Origin: Bryum argenteum
Taxonomy: Eukaryota; Streptophyta; Bryopsida; Bryales; Bryaceae
Assembly (NCBI GenBank): GCA_037043015.1
Contig: CM073324.1
Coordinates: forward strand, 20,228,097 to 20,292,096
Length of the DNA: 64,000 bases
Direction: 5' to 3'
Of this stretch, positions 9,936-22,140 are shown piece by piece. The number at the start of each line of letters is the position of its first letter. The first letter of the stretch is position 1. The notes under the pieces are model-generated. The model ran no database searches. It saw only the letters and a program-made list of their open reading frames with translations, and was not told where the DNA came from. The translations under genes and the position numbers were made by a program.

Positions 9936-12029
9936 ATGCATGAATCTCTGAAAGCCACGTTCAGCTTCGATCGATGAACTCGTCCTATCATGATCCATTG
10001 AAAAATACTACGAGACCCAAATCCATTCTGACAAGTGACAACTTCGCCGATCTGCTAATGCATAGCATAGGTTCGACTCGATCGAAAGGTCTGTCAATGT
10101 TGTGTATTAACTTTCAGATGAAGCCTGTTCAAGCTTTCTTTAATTAAAACATCGATGTATTTTCAACTCGGTATATGTATGCATAAGATCTTTACTAGCT
10201 ACTGCGTTGAAGTTGAGTTCCTGTTCATTTACATGCAACCTCAGAATTGTAGATACCAGACATATCGTTCTAGATTCTCGGATTTGATATACTAATTTTC
10301 CTTTGAGACAGTTTTGTTGTAAGACGACTCACAATGTAAAATAGAGAAGGCAATGAGTATTAATTTGAGTATGTTGGAACAGGGGGAGCATCGTATAACC
10401 ATATTCTTCTCCTTGAAGGAAATCTGGACGGTTGTTACATTTTCTTTCGTACAGAATTCGAAATATTTCCTCGAACTATCTCGAACCTTAGGGCACACAT
10501 GTAATCATTTAATCATTTAGGGTAGCTACTTACTAATAAAATAATCTTATTTTATGGAGTTTTCATGTGCTTATAAGAGATCTCCTCCTTGAGAGTCATG
10601 AGTCCGAATCATCAAGTCAAGACTCTATAAAGTACATCATTCACGCCATATGATTATAACATTGATATTAACTTTGAAAGATCCTCACCATTTCAAATTA
10701 AAAACAGGATGACCACATATATTACAACAAGACATTCTCTGGTGGAATAAGAAATCATAGTCCAAAGTCTATTTTTTGTCAATAATTCTCAACATAAATT
10801 TTTTGGTCATAATATTGAACGAAAGTGAACCTCTTCATCGATAAAATTGCACATCATTTAAGATACCTTATTTGAAATCGAACACATGGAGAGGCCTCAG
10901 AAGTGTCGTAAAAAAACACGCAACAAGAAAGCAAAGCACACTCTGCTATAATGGATCAAGATGTATTTGCGTAATTTATTAATACAAGAATCGTTCAAGA
11001 GAAAGAAAAAAAAAACAAAAAAAAAACAAAAACCAAAGTAAAGCGCTACTAACTGCCGACAACTGACAAGAGAGGCCATTATTATTTCTTTCAAAGAAAC
11101 CGATGAATTTCAAAAGGAACTAGTGACTACCGACTTCGAAGAAAGTGCGGAAAAGCATTGAAACTGCAAGCACACTGTTATGGTAGTAAGAAAAGCTCGA
11201 TCCTGGAATCCTGCTTCAAGTCCCACCATCGATCATCCGCCTCAATTTCGGCAAAAAGACGGTGGCAGGTCGGCAGCCATCAGACACCACCTTAACTTTT
11301 TTATAAGTTAGTGAACAGTTAGTGAACTGTTATAAGGGGGCCATTAAAAAATTCAAACCCGTGTTTTCCGCGTGTAATCGATTAGCAGATGGACCACACT
11401 TTCATGTGGGCCATACAGTATGAGTAATTCTTGTATACTGTTTACAGTAAAAGCACCACAAATATTACAATATCATGGGTAAAACATCGTTAAGGAGACA
11501 TTGTTTCAACAATTTACTTTACTGGTGATTCCACATATCACCACACAACAAGTTGTTAATTACTGTTATGTGGAGATTGGTGTAATGGGTAACTTTTAGT
11601 AAAGAACACTACCTCTCAATTCTCTCAAGATTAGTGTTCACTTTGGGTCGCCATTACAATCAATGACCCTTGTTTTTTTTCCAAGTCACCAATTGCACCA
11701 CTTCCACTAACTTCTCCCACTTGCAAGAAAGTTTGCATGCTCTCAATTGTTATGGTTTGACAATTAGTGTTGAAACACTATGGTGAATTGTGACATTTAC
11801 TGTTATGGTTCGCAGTATAACAACTCCTGTATAGTGTTCAAAAGGGGTGATTTAAACAGTTGATATACTAGGAGGATTAGGGTATGGTTGAGAAAGAATA
11901 GTAAAGGTCAGACCCAGTGTTATGTCTCAACAATCGTTTTGCATGCACGATCGATGCAGATCTACTCGCAGCCATGATTTCTCGCTGGGGAAATTTGTTA
12001 AGCATGTTGCAGACAAGTTTGAATTCGTT

Positions 12030-12530
12030 AGACAGTTAATAGTTTGAAATGTCGACTAAGTTGCGAGAGTGCGGCTCCAGGGAAGTGGCAGGGGATCAGC
12101 CAGACATTCCAACCGGCCGGCACGAATCACAAATGGTATTGGCGGTCACCGCCGGCCGCAGCCGCAATAAACCTCTGTCGATCGTAACTTGTAGACAACT
12201 CATTCATCGTGGCTTTCTTAAGTTAGCCACATTCTTAGTCTGTAAGAGTGTCTGAGATTATCAGAATGATGCAGTTCCTGAGATGAAGACGAAGAAGCAA
12301 GGTCACTTCCTTGAAATCGATTCTTCCGCGTTCTCGGTGGTCCTCGAGATTAGCAGTCAACTCAGTAAAGATTGTGATTTGTCATTTAGCTTTGTCGATT
12401 ATAATCGGAAGTTCGTGGATTCATGGATTGATCGAAGGGTGAAATTTCTTCGGAGAGTTCGTTGCCCGACAAGTTTACTGAACGTCGGGTGCACACCAAG
12501 CAACTTCAGAGTTTGTTTTTTTTGATTAAA
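12030..12530 (+). other. Conserved promoter-like patch and short frame
   Basis: Matches 37275-37790. A GC-rich patch (GGCGGTCACCGCCGGCC near 12142) is followed by a CAATAAACC / ATTATAAACC element, then a frame from 12283 beginning MKTKKQGHFLEIDSSAFSVV. In copy B the same frame begins MKKKKRGHFLEIDSSAFSVV but shifts and stops after about 35 residues. It could be the first exon of an unrecognised gene or a lost gene; nothing in it is diagnostic. Confidence 0.3.
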
Positions 12531-12707
12531 ATGAACTTTGCTGAAGTACGACATGATTGCTAAAGTGCAAGGAATATTTTTCTATTTATGCGAAGAATCT
12601 TTCATATAGTTATATTGTTTTTCTTGTCTTGTTATTGACTTTTGCAGATGCATAGTAGTTTCCGCATTGTCTCCTAGAACATATAAGAATGTTGAGTCTG
12701 TGAACAT

Positions 12708-12827
12708 CACTAGTAGAAAAGTGCTTAGAGATGCCAATCATTATACCACACAAGTACACCCTTAGTGGCAATTTACGCCCACAATGGCCACTGTGGAGTG
12801 TACTTGTGTAGTATACTCAAATCACTA
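12708..12827. mobile_element. CACTA-type MITE, truncated at its right end
   Basis: Starts CACTAGTAGAAAAGTG and has a subterminal stem (ACCACACAAGTACACCC against GGAGTGTACTTGTGT). The full-length counterpart at the same site in copy B has both ends. The right terminus is missing in copy A, with a deletion of adjoining sequence. Confidence 0.65.
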
Positions 12828-13433
12828 TCCCCTTGTCCGGTGGCCATTGGGATATTAGCATTACGAACGGACCCTTCATTCATGCCGGCCCCATGGAAAA
12901 GACAGGAGTTTCTATCTATCTCAAATCATTTTTTTACGGGGAGGGGTAAACAGAGCCCCCTAAATTTTTAATGTTTAGGTTTAAAATGTCAAGGGGTAGG
13001 TTCCAAGAGTAATATGCAGATGTAGGCTTCGTTTTTGAATTCAAATTTACCGAAAATGGTCGTTGAGGGGTCCAAATTGAAAATTCCAAAGACTGTGTAG
13101 AAAAAATCCCATTGGCTGATGGGGCTCTGAGAAATGCTCGTAGCACTCATTTAAAGGTGCGCCCCTAAAGTAGAATGTACTAAAACAACCTCAAATGAAT
13201 ACTCCCGAAAGGGCATTTAGAGGAAAATAACCTCAAATGATTCTATAAGAAACTAATCTATGCAATTTCATTCAGAATTTGATCTTCAGAATTTCAACCA
13301 TGCGATCTTGGTTAACCTAAGAAGACATCGCTAGAGATGATATACCAAAATTATACTCATTTAAATATTCTTGAACTTTCAACGACTACACTTTAGATGT
13401 TAATGAAGATACCCCATACATGAAGCAGCTTAA

Positions 13434-13796
13434 CCCTTAAACGTCTGAGCGTCCCCGAGGGGGCCGTTTCCAACAGAATCTCCTCTCTAGCTATCAATTT
13501 ACTCATTTTTTCACTCATATTTTGATGTCAAATTGGTCACCTTCTTCTGTCAATGCATTCAAAAAGTGAATTTTCACAATTCAAATCACAATTTGTATGA
13601 ATGATTTTGTGCTTTGAAAGGATTGTGATAGGTAGGTTGGGGTTGTACAATACTTGTAGGAGGTTGCAAGCTCATCTTTGATTGGATCATTCATGATGCC
13701 CAAGTTCAAAAAGTGCACTATTCATGATGCCCGAGTCCAAAGATGTTGTGATCCAATGCTGGGCTGCCCAAATCCGTATAGCCTGACGTTTAAGGG
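13434..13796. mobile_element. piggyBac-like MITE, 363 bp, TTAA target duplication
   Basis: Termini CCCTTAAACGTC and GACGTTTAAGGG, flanked by TTAA at 13430-13433 and 13797-13800. The matching site in copy B (about 40943) lacks it, reading straight through. A second 363-bp member lies at 40149-40511. TTAA duplications with CCC-starting ends are typical of piggyBac; no transposase is present, so the superfamily is inferred. Confidence 0.75.
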
Positions 13797-13800
13797 TTAA

Positions 13801-16449
13801 TAAGTTGCAAGCCATAAATACCCAACAAAATAAGTTGCAGTGAGATCCATTTCCAATGAAATATGGTAGAGCAGCCAAAAATGGCGCAGTGCCGAAAATG
13901 GAGCCCTAGTAATCTTCACTGTCACGTACATAATAGCTTCTCCTTACAATAGTACCATGTACACTCTGCAAAGATTGTAGGGCGTCACTTTAGGGCACCA
14001 TTTTAGGAACACCTATATTTCCATCTTTAAAAATTCATTACTCACTGTAGAAGAGTCGAAAAATGATGATTCCACTTGCTCTAGTTTTCTACTAATTTTC
14101 CCCATGCACCAAAATTGCGTGCACTCGCAACATTCCAGTAGATTTTCTGTGCTGAAAATTGCGCCATTATAGGACACCTTACCATATGTTGATGTGGAGG
14201 CATGTGTGCACTCCAAACTGCGGTGCCTATTTTGAGGGGCAATGAATTTAGGGTTCTATACTTGCCTTGGACTCTGCACCATAACCCCATTTCCCATGCT
14301 CAAAATACTACAGTGAAGTGAGTGAACCAACCTCTGACTCCATTTTTTTATTTTTTTATTTTTTTGGGGGATATGAGTAAAGTAACTCCTCAGGGTCTAA
14401 GGAGCCAATTCTTCTAGTTTATCAATATCCCAAAACAAACTAACACACTTTCTTCAGTAAAAATAGATCATGTTACAGTAATAAGAAACATTCCTTTTCT
14501 TTACGAATTAATAGCCCAACTTGGATAAACAAGATCTAGGATACACTTGTTAGTGTTCTTTGGTATTAAGTTTGTCTTTGTTACAAACCAGCTAATAGTC
14601 CATGAATGAATGCTTACGTATTTAAAGACAAAGATTTTTTAACTCTCTTATATCTCACCCAACAATCTGTTTGAACTTGTCTAAGTTTCAATGTTTCATG
14701 CATAACAAGTGTCATTATTATCTCTCAAGATTTTCAAAAGAAATATTTGCCTTTTAACCCTTTAACACCAAGTGTCATTATTATCTCTCAAGATTTTCAA
14801 AAGAAATATTTGCCTTTTAACCCTTTAACACCAAGTAGACCGTATAGGCATATCCAATCAAGGTCAATTTGGCATTGTTGGGTTGAAGACATAGCATTGT
14901 AGGGTTACAGATTTTCTATGAAGATCGATTCTTCACAGGAATTCGTGCTAGCTAGAATTCTTGCCCAACTTGCTATGGAGAAGTTATGGTAAGGCACATG
15001 ATATATATTCTTTCAAGTACCCACACTCCTTGGTAGCCTACTTAAAGTGACTAACTCACAATGAGCTCATTGATAGTGACTTGAAAAGCATCAAGCTACT
15101 CCAACTTACATATGGATTGATTAACACACATTGAGCTCATTCATTGATAGTTTTTCCAATAAGCATTGAGCTAGTCCAATTTACATACAACATACTACCG
15201 TAGCAGGTTTGTTCATAAATGTTCCTATTTTAAACATCACGTAAATTTTTTAGAAATTACATGCCAAGAGAAATGAAAAGTTGGAAAATTATAAAATGAA
15301 AAGTTGGAAAATTATATTATGAAAAGGGTATCCAAAAGTAGAGAACAAATTTCAAGAACATCTATTTTTTTGCAGACAAACCTTATTTTTTCAAATTTTC
15401 TTTAAAAATAAATAATATATATATATACATATAAATAAAATCCTTTTGTTGAGGACTGCACCTGCTATGGTGGTACGGTAGCCTCTTTAAAAATTAAAGC
15501 ATGCTCAATTGCCAAACTACTGTTGGTACTTGTGATCACCTAGTGAGTTTTGAATCCAAATGTTACTTTTGTTTGTTTTTCCTTTGAAGGTCTCATCTTT
15601 CTCTTTTTACTCCACTTCTTCTTTGAAGATTCGAATGTTGTCTTGGACACCTATTTTGAAAGTAGTATGCGTAAGACACCTTAGACGAGACATTCTCTTC
15701 TTTTTTCATCATTTATCACACTAATTTGGCAAACACTAATCGAATGGTAAAAAGAAGCCCTCGACATGCAGAATTTACAAGGCCTTGGTTACCAAGAGAG
15801 GTATAGAATTTGATAGTAATTAAGTACACTAAATTTGATAATTAGTGTTAGATACACTAATTTACATAAACATGTTATGAGTTTTATTGTTGTTCAATAA
15901 TTTTACCCACTATATTGGCCAAGATGGGGTCCTTATATAGTATCAGAATCAATGCTCTTGGCAAATTTTTTTAAACAAAAGTAAAAACTTATAGCATTTT
16001 CAAATCTTATAATAATCCAACACTAATCATCAAATTTAGTGTAGCGGGGGGTTTGATAATAAGATTGACAGAAAAGTGGGGATAACTTAAACCACACATC
16101 TTGTGTTTGTGCAGACCATGACAAGACCGTGGCTGCCAATAATAATAACAAGAATTGTTGACCAATTTGAAAGTCCCAAACTTAGAATTTACATTTTTGG
16201 AATTCTTCTTTTAATAAATTAGATACATCATGTCAATTGTTTCTAAACAATGAGTGAAAAAGCAGCTGAAATAAGTAATCAAAACAGAGGTTGTGATAGT
16301 TTGATAAATGTAACAACACAAAGAGAATTTGGGAATTCTGCTCAACACTGACTCACGTACTTATCGTCAATTGATTAGTAAACACTTGGGGAAAAAAAAA
16401 TAGAACCAAAATTAATGGTATGTATGACTTTTGCAACATTCTTATCAAT
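13801..16449. other. AT-rich non-coding stretch
   Basis: Collinear with about 40940-42390 in copy B but longer. No gene recognised. It holds the 63-bp duplication at 14707-14832, a (TA)n tract near 15413-15427 and several A/T runs. Confidence 0.6.
14707..14832. repeat. 63-bp tandem duplication
   Basis: AAGTGTCATTATTATCTCTC... at 14707 is repeated exactly at 14770. Copy B has only one copy (near 41500), so it arose after the segmental duplication or was lost there. Confidence 0.9.
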
Positions 16450-16454
16450 CCCAC

Positions 16455-17772
16455 TGTCACATCCCTTTCAAAAGGATGCCCGAACACCGTGGTGAGCCAA
16501 GAGGACCCCGGGAGTGACGTCCCGGGCTTGGCAAGAGACAAGGTGAAGTGACTAAGGGGAGTCCCGAGCAAACAGCACGCAATGGCGTCGTCCTCGGGAC
16601 GAACTTGGTGGTGTGCTTTACATGGTTGGAAACCTTGTTTAAGCACGCACCCATAGGTCCAAAGAACGCGCGATTTGGAGTTGTGAGTCATGAGATATGG
16701 CTCTCCAAAGTTGGAGCGCGTTCCGGGACACTCCGGGACTCGGGAGTGTTACCTTTCGGGACTCAAAATGTCGTCCTTCTTGGATGGCGGCATGTTGCAT
16801 GTCTTTGGAAAGCTCTAGACAAGAGCTTTCCAAAATGCTAAGGCTCGTGAGGAGCAAAGCAATGCTTTGGGAGATATGGCTCTCCAAAGCATCGGGACTT
16901 CGGGACTCCGGGACTGCTGCCTCCCGGGACTCCCGAATGTTCAGAGGAGCATAGCTCCCACATAGAGGCTCCGATTGGGACAAGTGAGGAGTTTATCGAC
17001 ATCTACTCAAAGAGTAGATGTCGAAAATGGGCTCGCACGTCCCATTTGGATAACTAAGCTACAAGTTAGCCCGAGAAGAAGATACGGCCCGTTTTTGAGG
17101 CTAAGGCAAAAACGGGTGGTCTTCCAAAACAAAAGTGTGTCACGGAAGGCCCCTCAACACAAGAGGGGGGGGCCTACCGAAGACTCCAGAGAGTACTATG
17201 AGGAGGGGCGGTCTCCCTCCTCACTTCCACATGGTGCCGAGGAGAGCCGGGGTGGCTCTAAGGGGTGAGGCTTGGGATGGAGCCTCACTCCCGCACCTTG
17301 GGCACTATGGGATGCTTGTGGTGTGCATCCCGAAACATTGGGTTGGAAAAGTGTCCCGCTCCAAACTAGTCCCGTGAAAAGTAGTGCGGTTTCCGGTAAT
17401 GTCCCGAATGGAGAGTGTAGACATGAATGGAAGGGGACTAGTGGGGAGTTGGACAATATGCAGGGCGGTTAGCTCCGGGGTGAGTAGTGCCACCCTTGGG
17501 AGCTTGGACATGTGTGGAAGGCCGCCCCGTGCCACCAAGTGGCATGCCCATGTGTTTTGTGGGAGTTCCGGTTTACGGGTTCCGGGTAATGAGTTGGGGG
17601 AGTCAAGGTGGGTTGGACACCTTGACTAGAAATGGTGCTAACATTGTGTGTGCTTGGCATGTGCAGTGTTAGCTAAGTTGTGGCCGGTTGCTACCAACAA
17701 AATAAGCCGTGATTCCGCTACCAAGTAAGGCTTACTTGAAGAAAAAGAGTGGGAGTAATTAGGGCCGCGACA
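16455..17772. mobile_element. Solo LTR of an LTR retrotransposon, 1318 bp
   Basis: Begins TGTCACATCC and ends GCCGCGACA, giving the usual TG...CA ends, flanked by a perfect 5-bp duplication CCCAC at 16450-16454 and 17773-17777. It is clearly more GC-rich than the surroundings. Copy B has the empty site near 42400 (GACCCACCATTTTG) with one CCCAC. No internal domain, primer-binding site or second LTR is present. Probably Ty3/gypsy, but a solo LTR cannot show this. Short phrases such as GAGATATGGCTCTCCAAAG recur inside it (near 16690 and 16870). Confidence 0.88.
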
Positions 17773-17777
17773 CCCAC

Positions 17778-18469
17778 CATTTCGTTAACCTCCAAAATCA
17801 AAAATTGTGGTCTTTTACCACCTCGTTGAAAGTGAAATTGGGCATGGTAAAAAAAAAAAAAAGAAAAGAAAGAAAGAAAGAAAAGGTTTTCAGACTACTT
17901 GAGCTTGAAATTTTTAAAAATGGGTTAAATTCTTCATAAATTAAATATTGACTTTGCAAATTTTTATACATACACCTTGTAGTATAGGGAACACCAAGTG
18001 AAAATTTAGGCTACCTAAAATAGCAAAAACCATTTCAATTTTCATGTATCTTGTAGGGGTTAACTTTGATTCCACAGTCATAACTCTTGGAGCTAAAATT
18101 TTGCAACTTAGATTTACAAATTTTTCCATGTATATCAAATTATCCATGCATGCAATGAAATGTCTAGAAGCTTTGTGTAGACTTACATGTTGTTGCTTTC
18201 TCCAAGAAGAACTTCTTCACCCTATTTTTGCATAGAATACTTGGTGTCTTTAAAGCCAACAAATTAGGATTCAAAAACATATGGTAATAAATTCATGACG
18301 ATAAGTTGATCATGTCCATGACCAATTCAATACCGGTAATCACATCGCCATAGTATTGTTGAAGTGAGCGAGGAACAAATCTGGGGACTAACCACTTGAC
18401 AGGTTACCATATGTGCAGTCTTCGCAATTGCCAATGACCCATATGATAATGCTTAGCTAGCCACATCAT
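17778..18469. other. Non-coding stretch between solo LTR and TTAA element
   Basis: Collinear with about 42405-43520 in copy B. Contains a poly-A/(GAAA)n tract at about 17850-17884. No gene recognised. Confidence 0.6.
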
Positions 18470-18473
18470 TTAA

Positions 18474-19446
18474 CCCTTAAACGCCCACGATGTCGAAAAA
18501 CGACATTTTGGATGTACATCAGAAACTTTGAAGAGCCATATCTTCGTCATCTGAGGTCCGTTTTGGATGAAATTACTTGGGTTAGGTTCCAAATCAAGTC
18601 TATTTTGTGTTGTAAAATTTGAAAGCCCATACAATAAAGTATGAATTATTGGAATGCACTTTAGTGAAGACAGCTCTTGTTTTTGGGTTTCCAAGCATGG
18701 GGCATGTATTACCATTGCAAGCCAATTATGTGAAATTAAAAATAGTTTTTCATGACTTTTTTTTTCATGGTCATGATCTTAAGGTGATTCTTAACAACTT
18801 TGTAGTGAGAAGTTTTTTGATCCAAATGATTTTGCTATTGGATTTGCAATGATGTTTTGTCAATAGAAAAAGTGAGAAAATGGATGATATTTGAGGAGCT
18901 ATATCTCCCTCATCGACCGTTGGATTTCAACTTAGTTTTTTGGGATGGCCTCCAATTAGAGTCTAGTCTAAGTGGTAGAAACCTTAACAAGATCGAAGAT
19001 GTTTTGAAGATAAGGCATGAAATTGAATGCAAAGGGTCTAGTTTTGGACTATTTTTCCTTTGTAAAATGTATGGTAGTTTTTACCATTGCATGGCTTTTA
19101 TTTGAGCCAAGAATTTTTTTTGATAAATTCTTGTTGGGTAAAGGACTTATTAAGATGAAGGTGAACATCTTTCTAGTTGGTGATTTTTTCATTGCAATAG
19201 GTATATTGGTAGCATTTCCACCTCAAAGTGAAAATGATGAAATTCTGCAGTTTGTTTTTAATATTAATATGTTATGATCTCCCGATCTATAAGGCCTCAT
19301 GACTCAAATTTTGGTCCACATGATCTTTGATAAGTCTATTACAAGTTTGTACGGTTGAGATCTTAATAGCTTCTTTTGATTTTCATCTATGACAATTTCT
19401 ATGGAAATGTGCTTTTCTGCTAAAAATAGGCTTGGGCGTTTAGGGG
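18474..19446. mobile_element. piggyBac-like element, 973 bp, TTAA target duplication
   Basis: Left end CCCTTAAACGCCCA and right end TGGGCGTTTAGGGG, flanked by TTAA at 18470-18473 and 19447-19450. Copy B lacks it at the equivalent place (about 43537). The ends resemble those of the 363-bp elements, so this is one family. Interior frames are short and carry no recognisable transposase. Confidence 0.72.
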
Positions 19447-19937
19447 TTAAGCAAAGCAATCTTGGACCATCTACTCAGTACTCATGTGTGTATCAAATTT
19501 TAAAAATGAGAAAAAAAAAAAAAAAACATTCGATGATAAAAAGGTTGGCGTAAGAGGACGTACCGCATGAGTCCTTTGCTTCACTCAAGCAAGCACTTTT
19601 AGCTTATGTGGGGATTCCCGCCTCCTCCTCCAAATCTCCTCCACCAACATTCCTTCACATATATGGTAATGCTCTAGATTGTAACCATGGGCATAATTAT
19701 CATCAAGGGAGGTTGAACACGCATTTTATATATGGTACACTCACTAGGGCTAGGTGTTCTTTTTAGGTCCCACTATATCGAATTCTTTCCGAATATGGTA
19801 GGCGTGCATCGCTGTAAAGAGAACCTTATCACTTAGCAAGTTCCATGTCAAGTTAGAGTAAGAAATATTGATGTAGGAAGTCGAGAATGAATGGGTAGGT
19901 TATCAGAACATTGGTATGCAATCGTCCATGTTCAAGC

Positions 19938-20130
19938 CGTGTGGGTGGATACCATGTCAGGTATCTCTAAAACACTAGTGGCTAGGTAGGAACTAGCACA
20001 GTGTTCCCTTGAGAAGGGTTAGGAGTCCCAACATTGGTGCGATGATTTCCGGGCATGCATCCATGTATAGGTTGAACGTACATGCTATTCACACCAACCT
20101 CTTAATAGGTTGGAGTTTCCCTTCTTCTTT
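19938..20130 (+). mobile_element. SINE-like dispersed segment, copy 1
   Basis: About 190 bp running from ATACCATGTC through ACTAGTGGCTAGGTAGGAAC to TAGGTTGGAGTTTC, followed by a T/C-rich tail. Related copies lie near 24339, 40590, 43936 (partial) and 47480. Isolated 3' ends, sometimes with (TATC)n tails, lie near 12863, 38693 and 44655. A variable tail with a fixed 3' end suggests a SINE; no clean pol III box pair is visible. Confidence 0.4.
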
Positions 20131-21817
20131 TGTCCATGTTCACTTTTTTACTAGAAGAAGTTGGATAGATAAATTAGCCTCTTCAAGAAAAAGTTGTAAT
20201 TTTGCTTCAGATATTTCAGAAGGATTGAATATCATTCTTCTCAACTATCCGTATGCATACAAAGAGTTCCCATCTACATAATTACAAATGAAAGGTGCTT
20301 AACCTTGGGAAGAGCCACCCTATTTTACATGTATATCTAAGTGACTATAAGCCATCCTTTAGAATTTCATTTCCAAAAAAATAAAAAAATAAAAAAGAAT
20401 ATTTAAAGCAGCTCTATCTAGGTGGCCTACAAAATCACATTTTTGAACGTTACGATTTGGGAACTTGGTACTCTACGCCCAAACAACTTAAAGCTATTCA
20501 ATGAATGTCAATGGTGAGGTACCCATAGGGCTTTTGTTTCCTTGAGGTTTGATCCCTTGCCGTGAAATTTTCTACCACTTCGTACAAAAATTATTCACCG
20601 TGAGCTCTTCTACTGGCGGTGTTGTTTGAAACAAACAAAAGAACAACCGTTAAGTTTGTTTCTTCATGTTTGTCCCTCAAGGGAGGGAGTTTCTAAGAAT
20701 ATACAATGTACATTTCGTTTTATCAAAGTTCAAAGTCCAACAAAGAAGAAAGTACATAATGAAGATAGACATATAGATACAAACTCCGACCCTGTTTGAG
20801 GCTAACATGAGTGTTCGTCTAAACAATGAGCCAATATGAGTGAAGAATGAACTTATATGCATGAACCGATAGGGTCACCCAAGAAGAAAAAGAACGTCAA
20901 ACCTATTTCAAGGCTAACATAAAGAGAGTATTCTTCTATGTCTATGCTCATGTGGGATCAAGGTGTGTCGTGAGGCACAAAAAATTGGTTTCAATTTGTT
21001 ATTTTGGAGTGAGTCTCTTCAAGTGCTTGTTCCAAAGTGAGTCTACAATTTTTACCCTCATGGGACCTATAAAATCTAAAGAAAAGCTTGATTTCTCAAT
21101 GGAAGGCATGCTGAATTCAATTACAAAGGCCAGTTTATGACATTAAAAAGGCATGTGAGGAATGACTGGATTGGGAATCTAAATGATGCGATTGTGCCTT
21201 GATACTTGTTCTACATGCTAAAAAATGGAAAAATATGAAAATAAGTTAAATGTCAATTTTTGGTGAATTTTCAAAGTTTTTGCATTTTAATTCATGGAAT
21301 TTTTTTGACAAGAAATGAGCATATACGGTAGTTTGGGCATATTTGGATAGTTTCAAAATAATGTTCTAAAACGTTTTGATTATAAAAATCTCCTAAAGTA
21401 TGAGATTTTTTGAAGCATGAAATGATCTTTTGGAAAGGTATAAGAAAAACCCTACAATTCTCAAATAGTTCCAACTTCACACTATCTACATTGAGTAAGT
21501 ACAAGGCAAATCAGAGTCCACACAACCCCTTTTGGTCTTCACTTTCTTGTAGGGGTTAATTGCTTAATACACACACAAGATATGTTTGAAAAATCTTTGA
21601 AAAATATCATATTCATTTGAACGTCGAAACATAACATAAAACAAACCCGGTTCAACAACTTGGCTTGCTTTTGTACATAAAATGTTGATATTGATGTGTG
21701 ATGTCCATCACCGGTCATTGTAAAACTTTCGGTGCAACATGCAACATGTGCATTGTTTGGGTCAATGCTCAAATGGGGGGTTCTCATCGCTCAATTGATG
21801 GGATCTAAATTCAACTT

Positions 21818-22140
21818 GGCCGTGCAAGGCGGACAAGGCCGTGTGGGGGCGAGGAGGCCGTGGCCCACGAGACCGATGGCGACGAGGCAACGAGGCCCAT
21901 GAGGCCGAAGGACGAGGCCGACGGGCGACGAGGCTGACGGGCGAAGAGGCCGACGGGCGACGAGGCCGACGGGCGACGAGCGACGAGGCCCACCAGAACA
22001 ACGAGCCTGACGAGCCTGACCAGCCCGTGCAAGGCCTCCAAGCCACTGCGAGACTCTGCGAGCCCCTACGAGGCCAACGTGGCCATTCCAAAAGCGAGGC
22101 CGTGCGGGCCGTTCGGGGCCATGTGAGGCCGTATCCGATG
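21818..22140. repeat. GC-rich minisatellite of R copy A1, unit about 16 bp
   Basis: Units such as GACGAGGCCGACGGGC repeat in a patch far more GC-rich than its surroundings. It is bounded by the R-family flanks GGTTCTCATCGC (left) and TATCCGATGTGAT (right). Confidence 0.85.

Larger units (their letters stand above)
6735..13429. other. Low-copy duplicated DNA, copy A; no gene recognised with confidence
   Basis: Collinear with 32260-38100 in copy B. Contents: a 19-bp tandem array, a (TTTTTTA)n tract, two islands nearly unchanged between copies, a degenerate internal duplication (about 9150-9300 against 9390-9535), a conserved promoter-like patch near 12040-12200 and a CACTA MITE. Exon-like pieces exist but no family could be named. 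Confidence 0.55.

Noticed and set aside
16353..17672. Many overlapping 60-114 residue frames on both strands
   Set aside because: They fall in and around the GC-rich solo LTR, which has few stop codons. None shows gag, pol or other domains.
21292..21504. Recurring 70-85 residue minus-strand frame (LELFENCRVFLIPFQK) in R copies
   Set aside because: It is present in every R unit but with differing ends and frames, no promoter or splice context and no recognisable domain. It reflects repeat history rather than selection.
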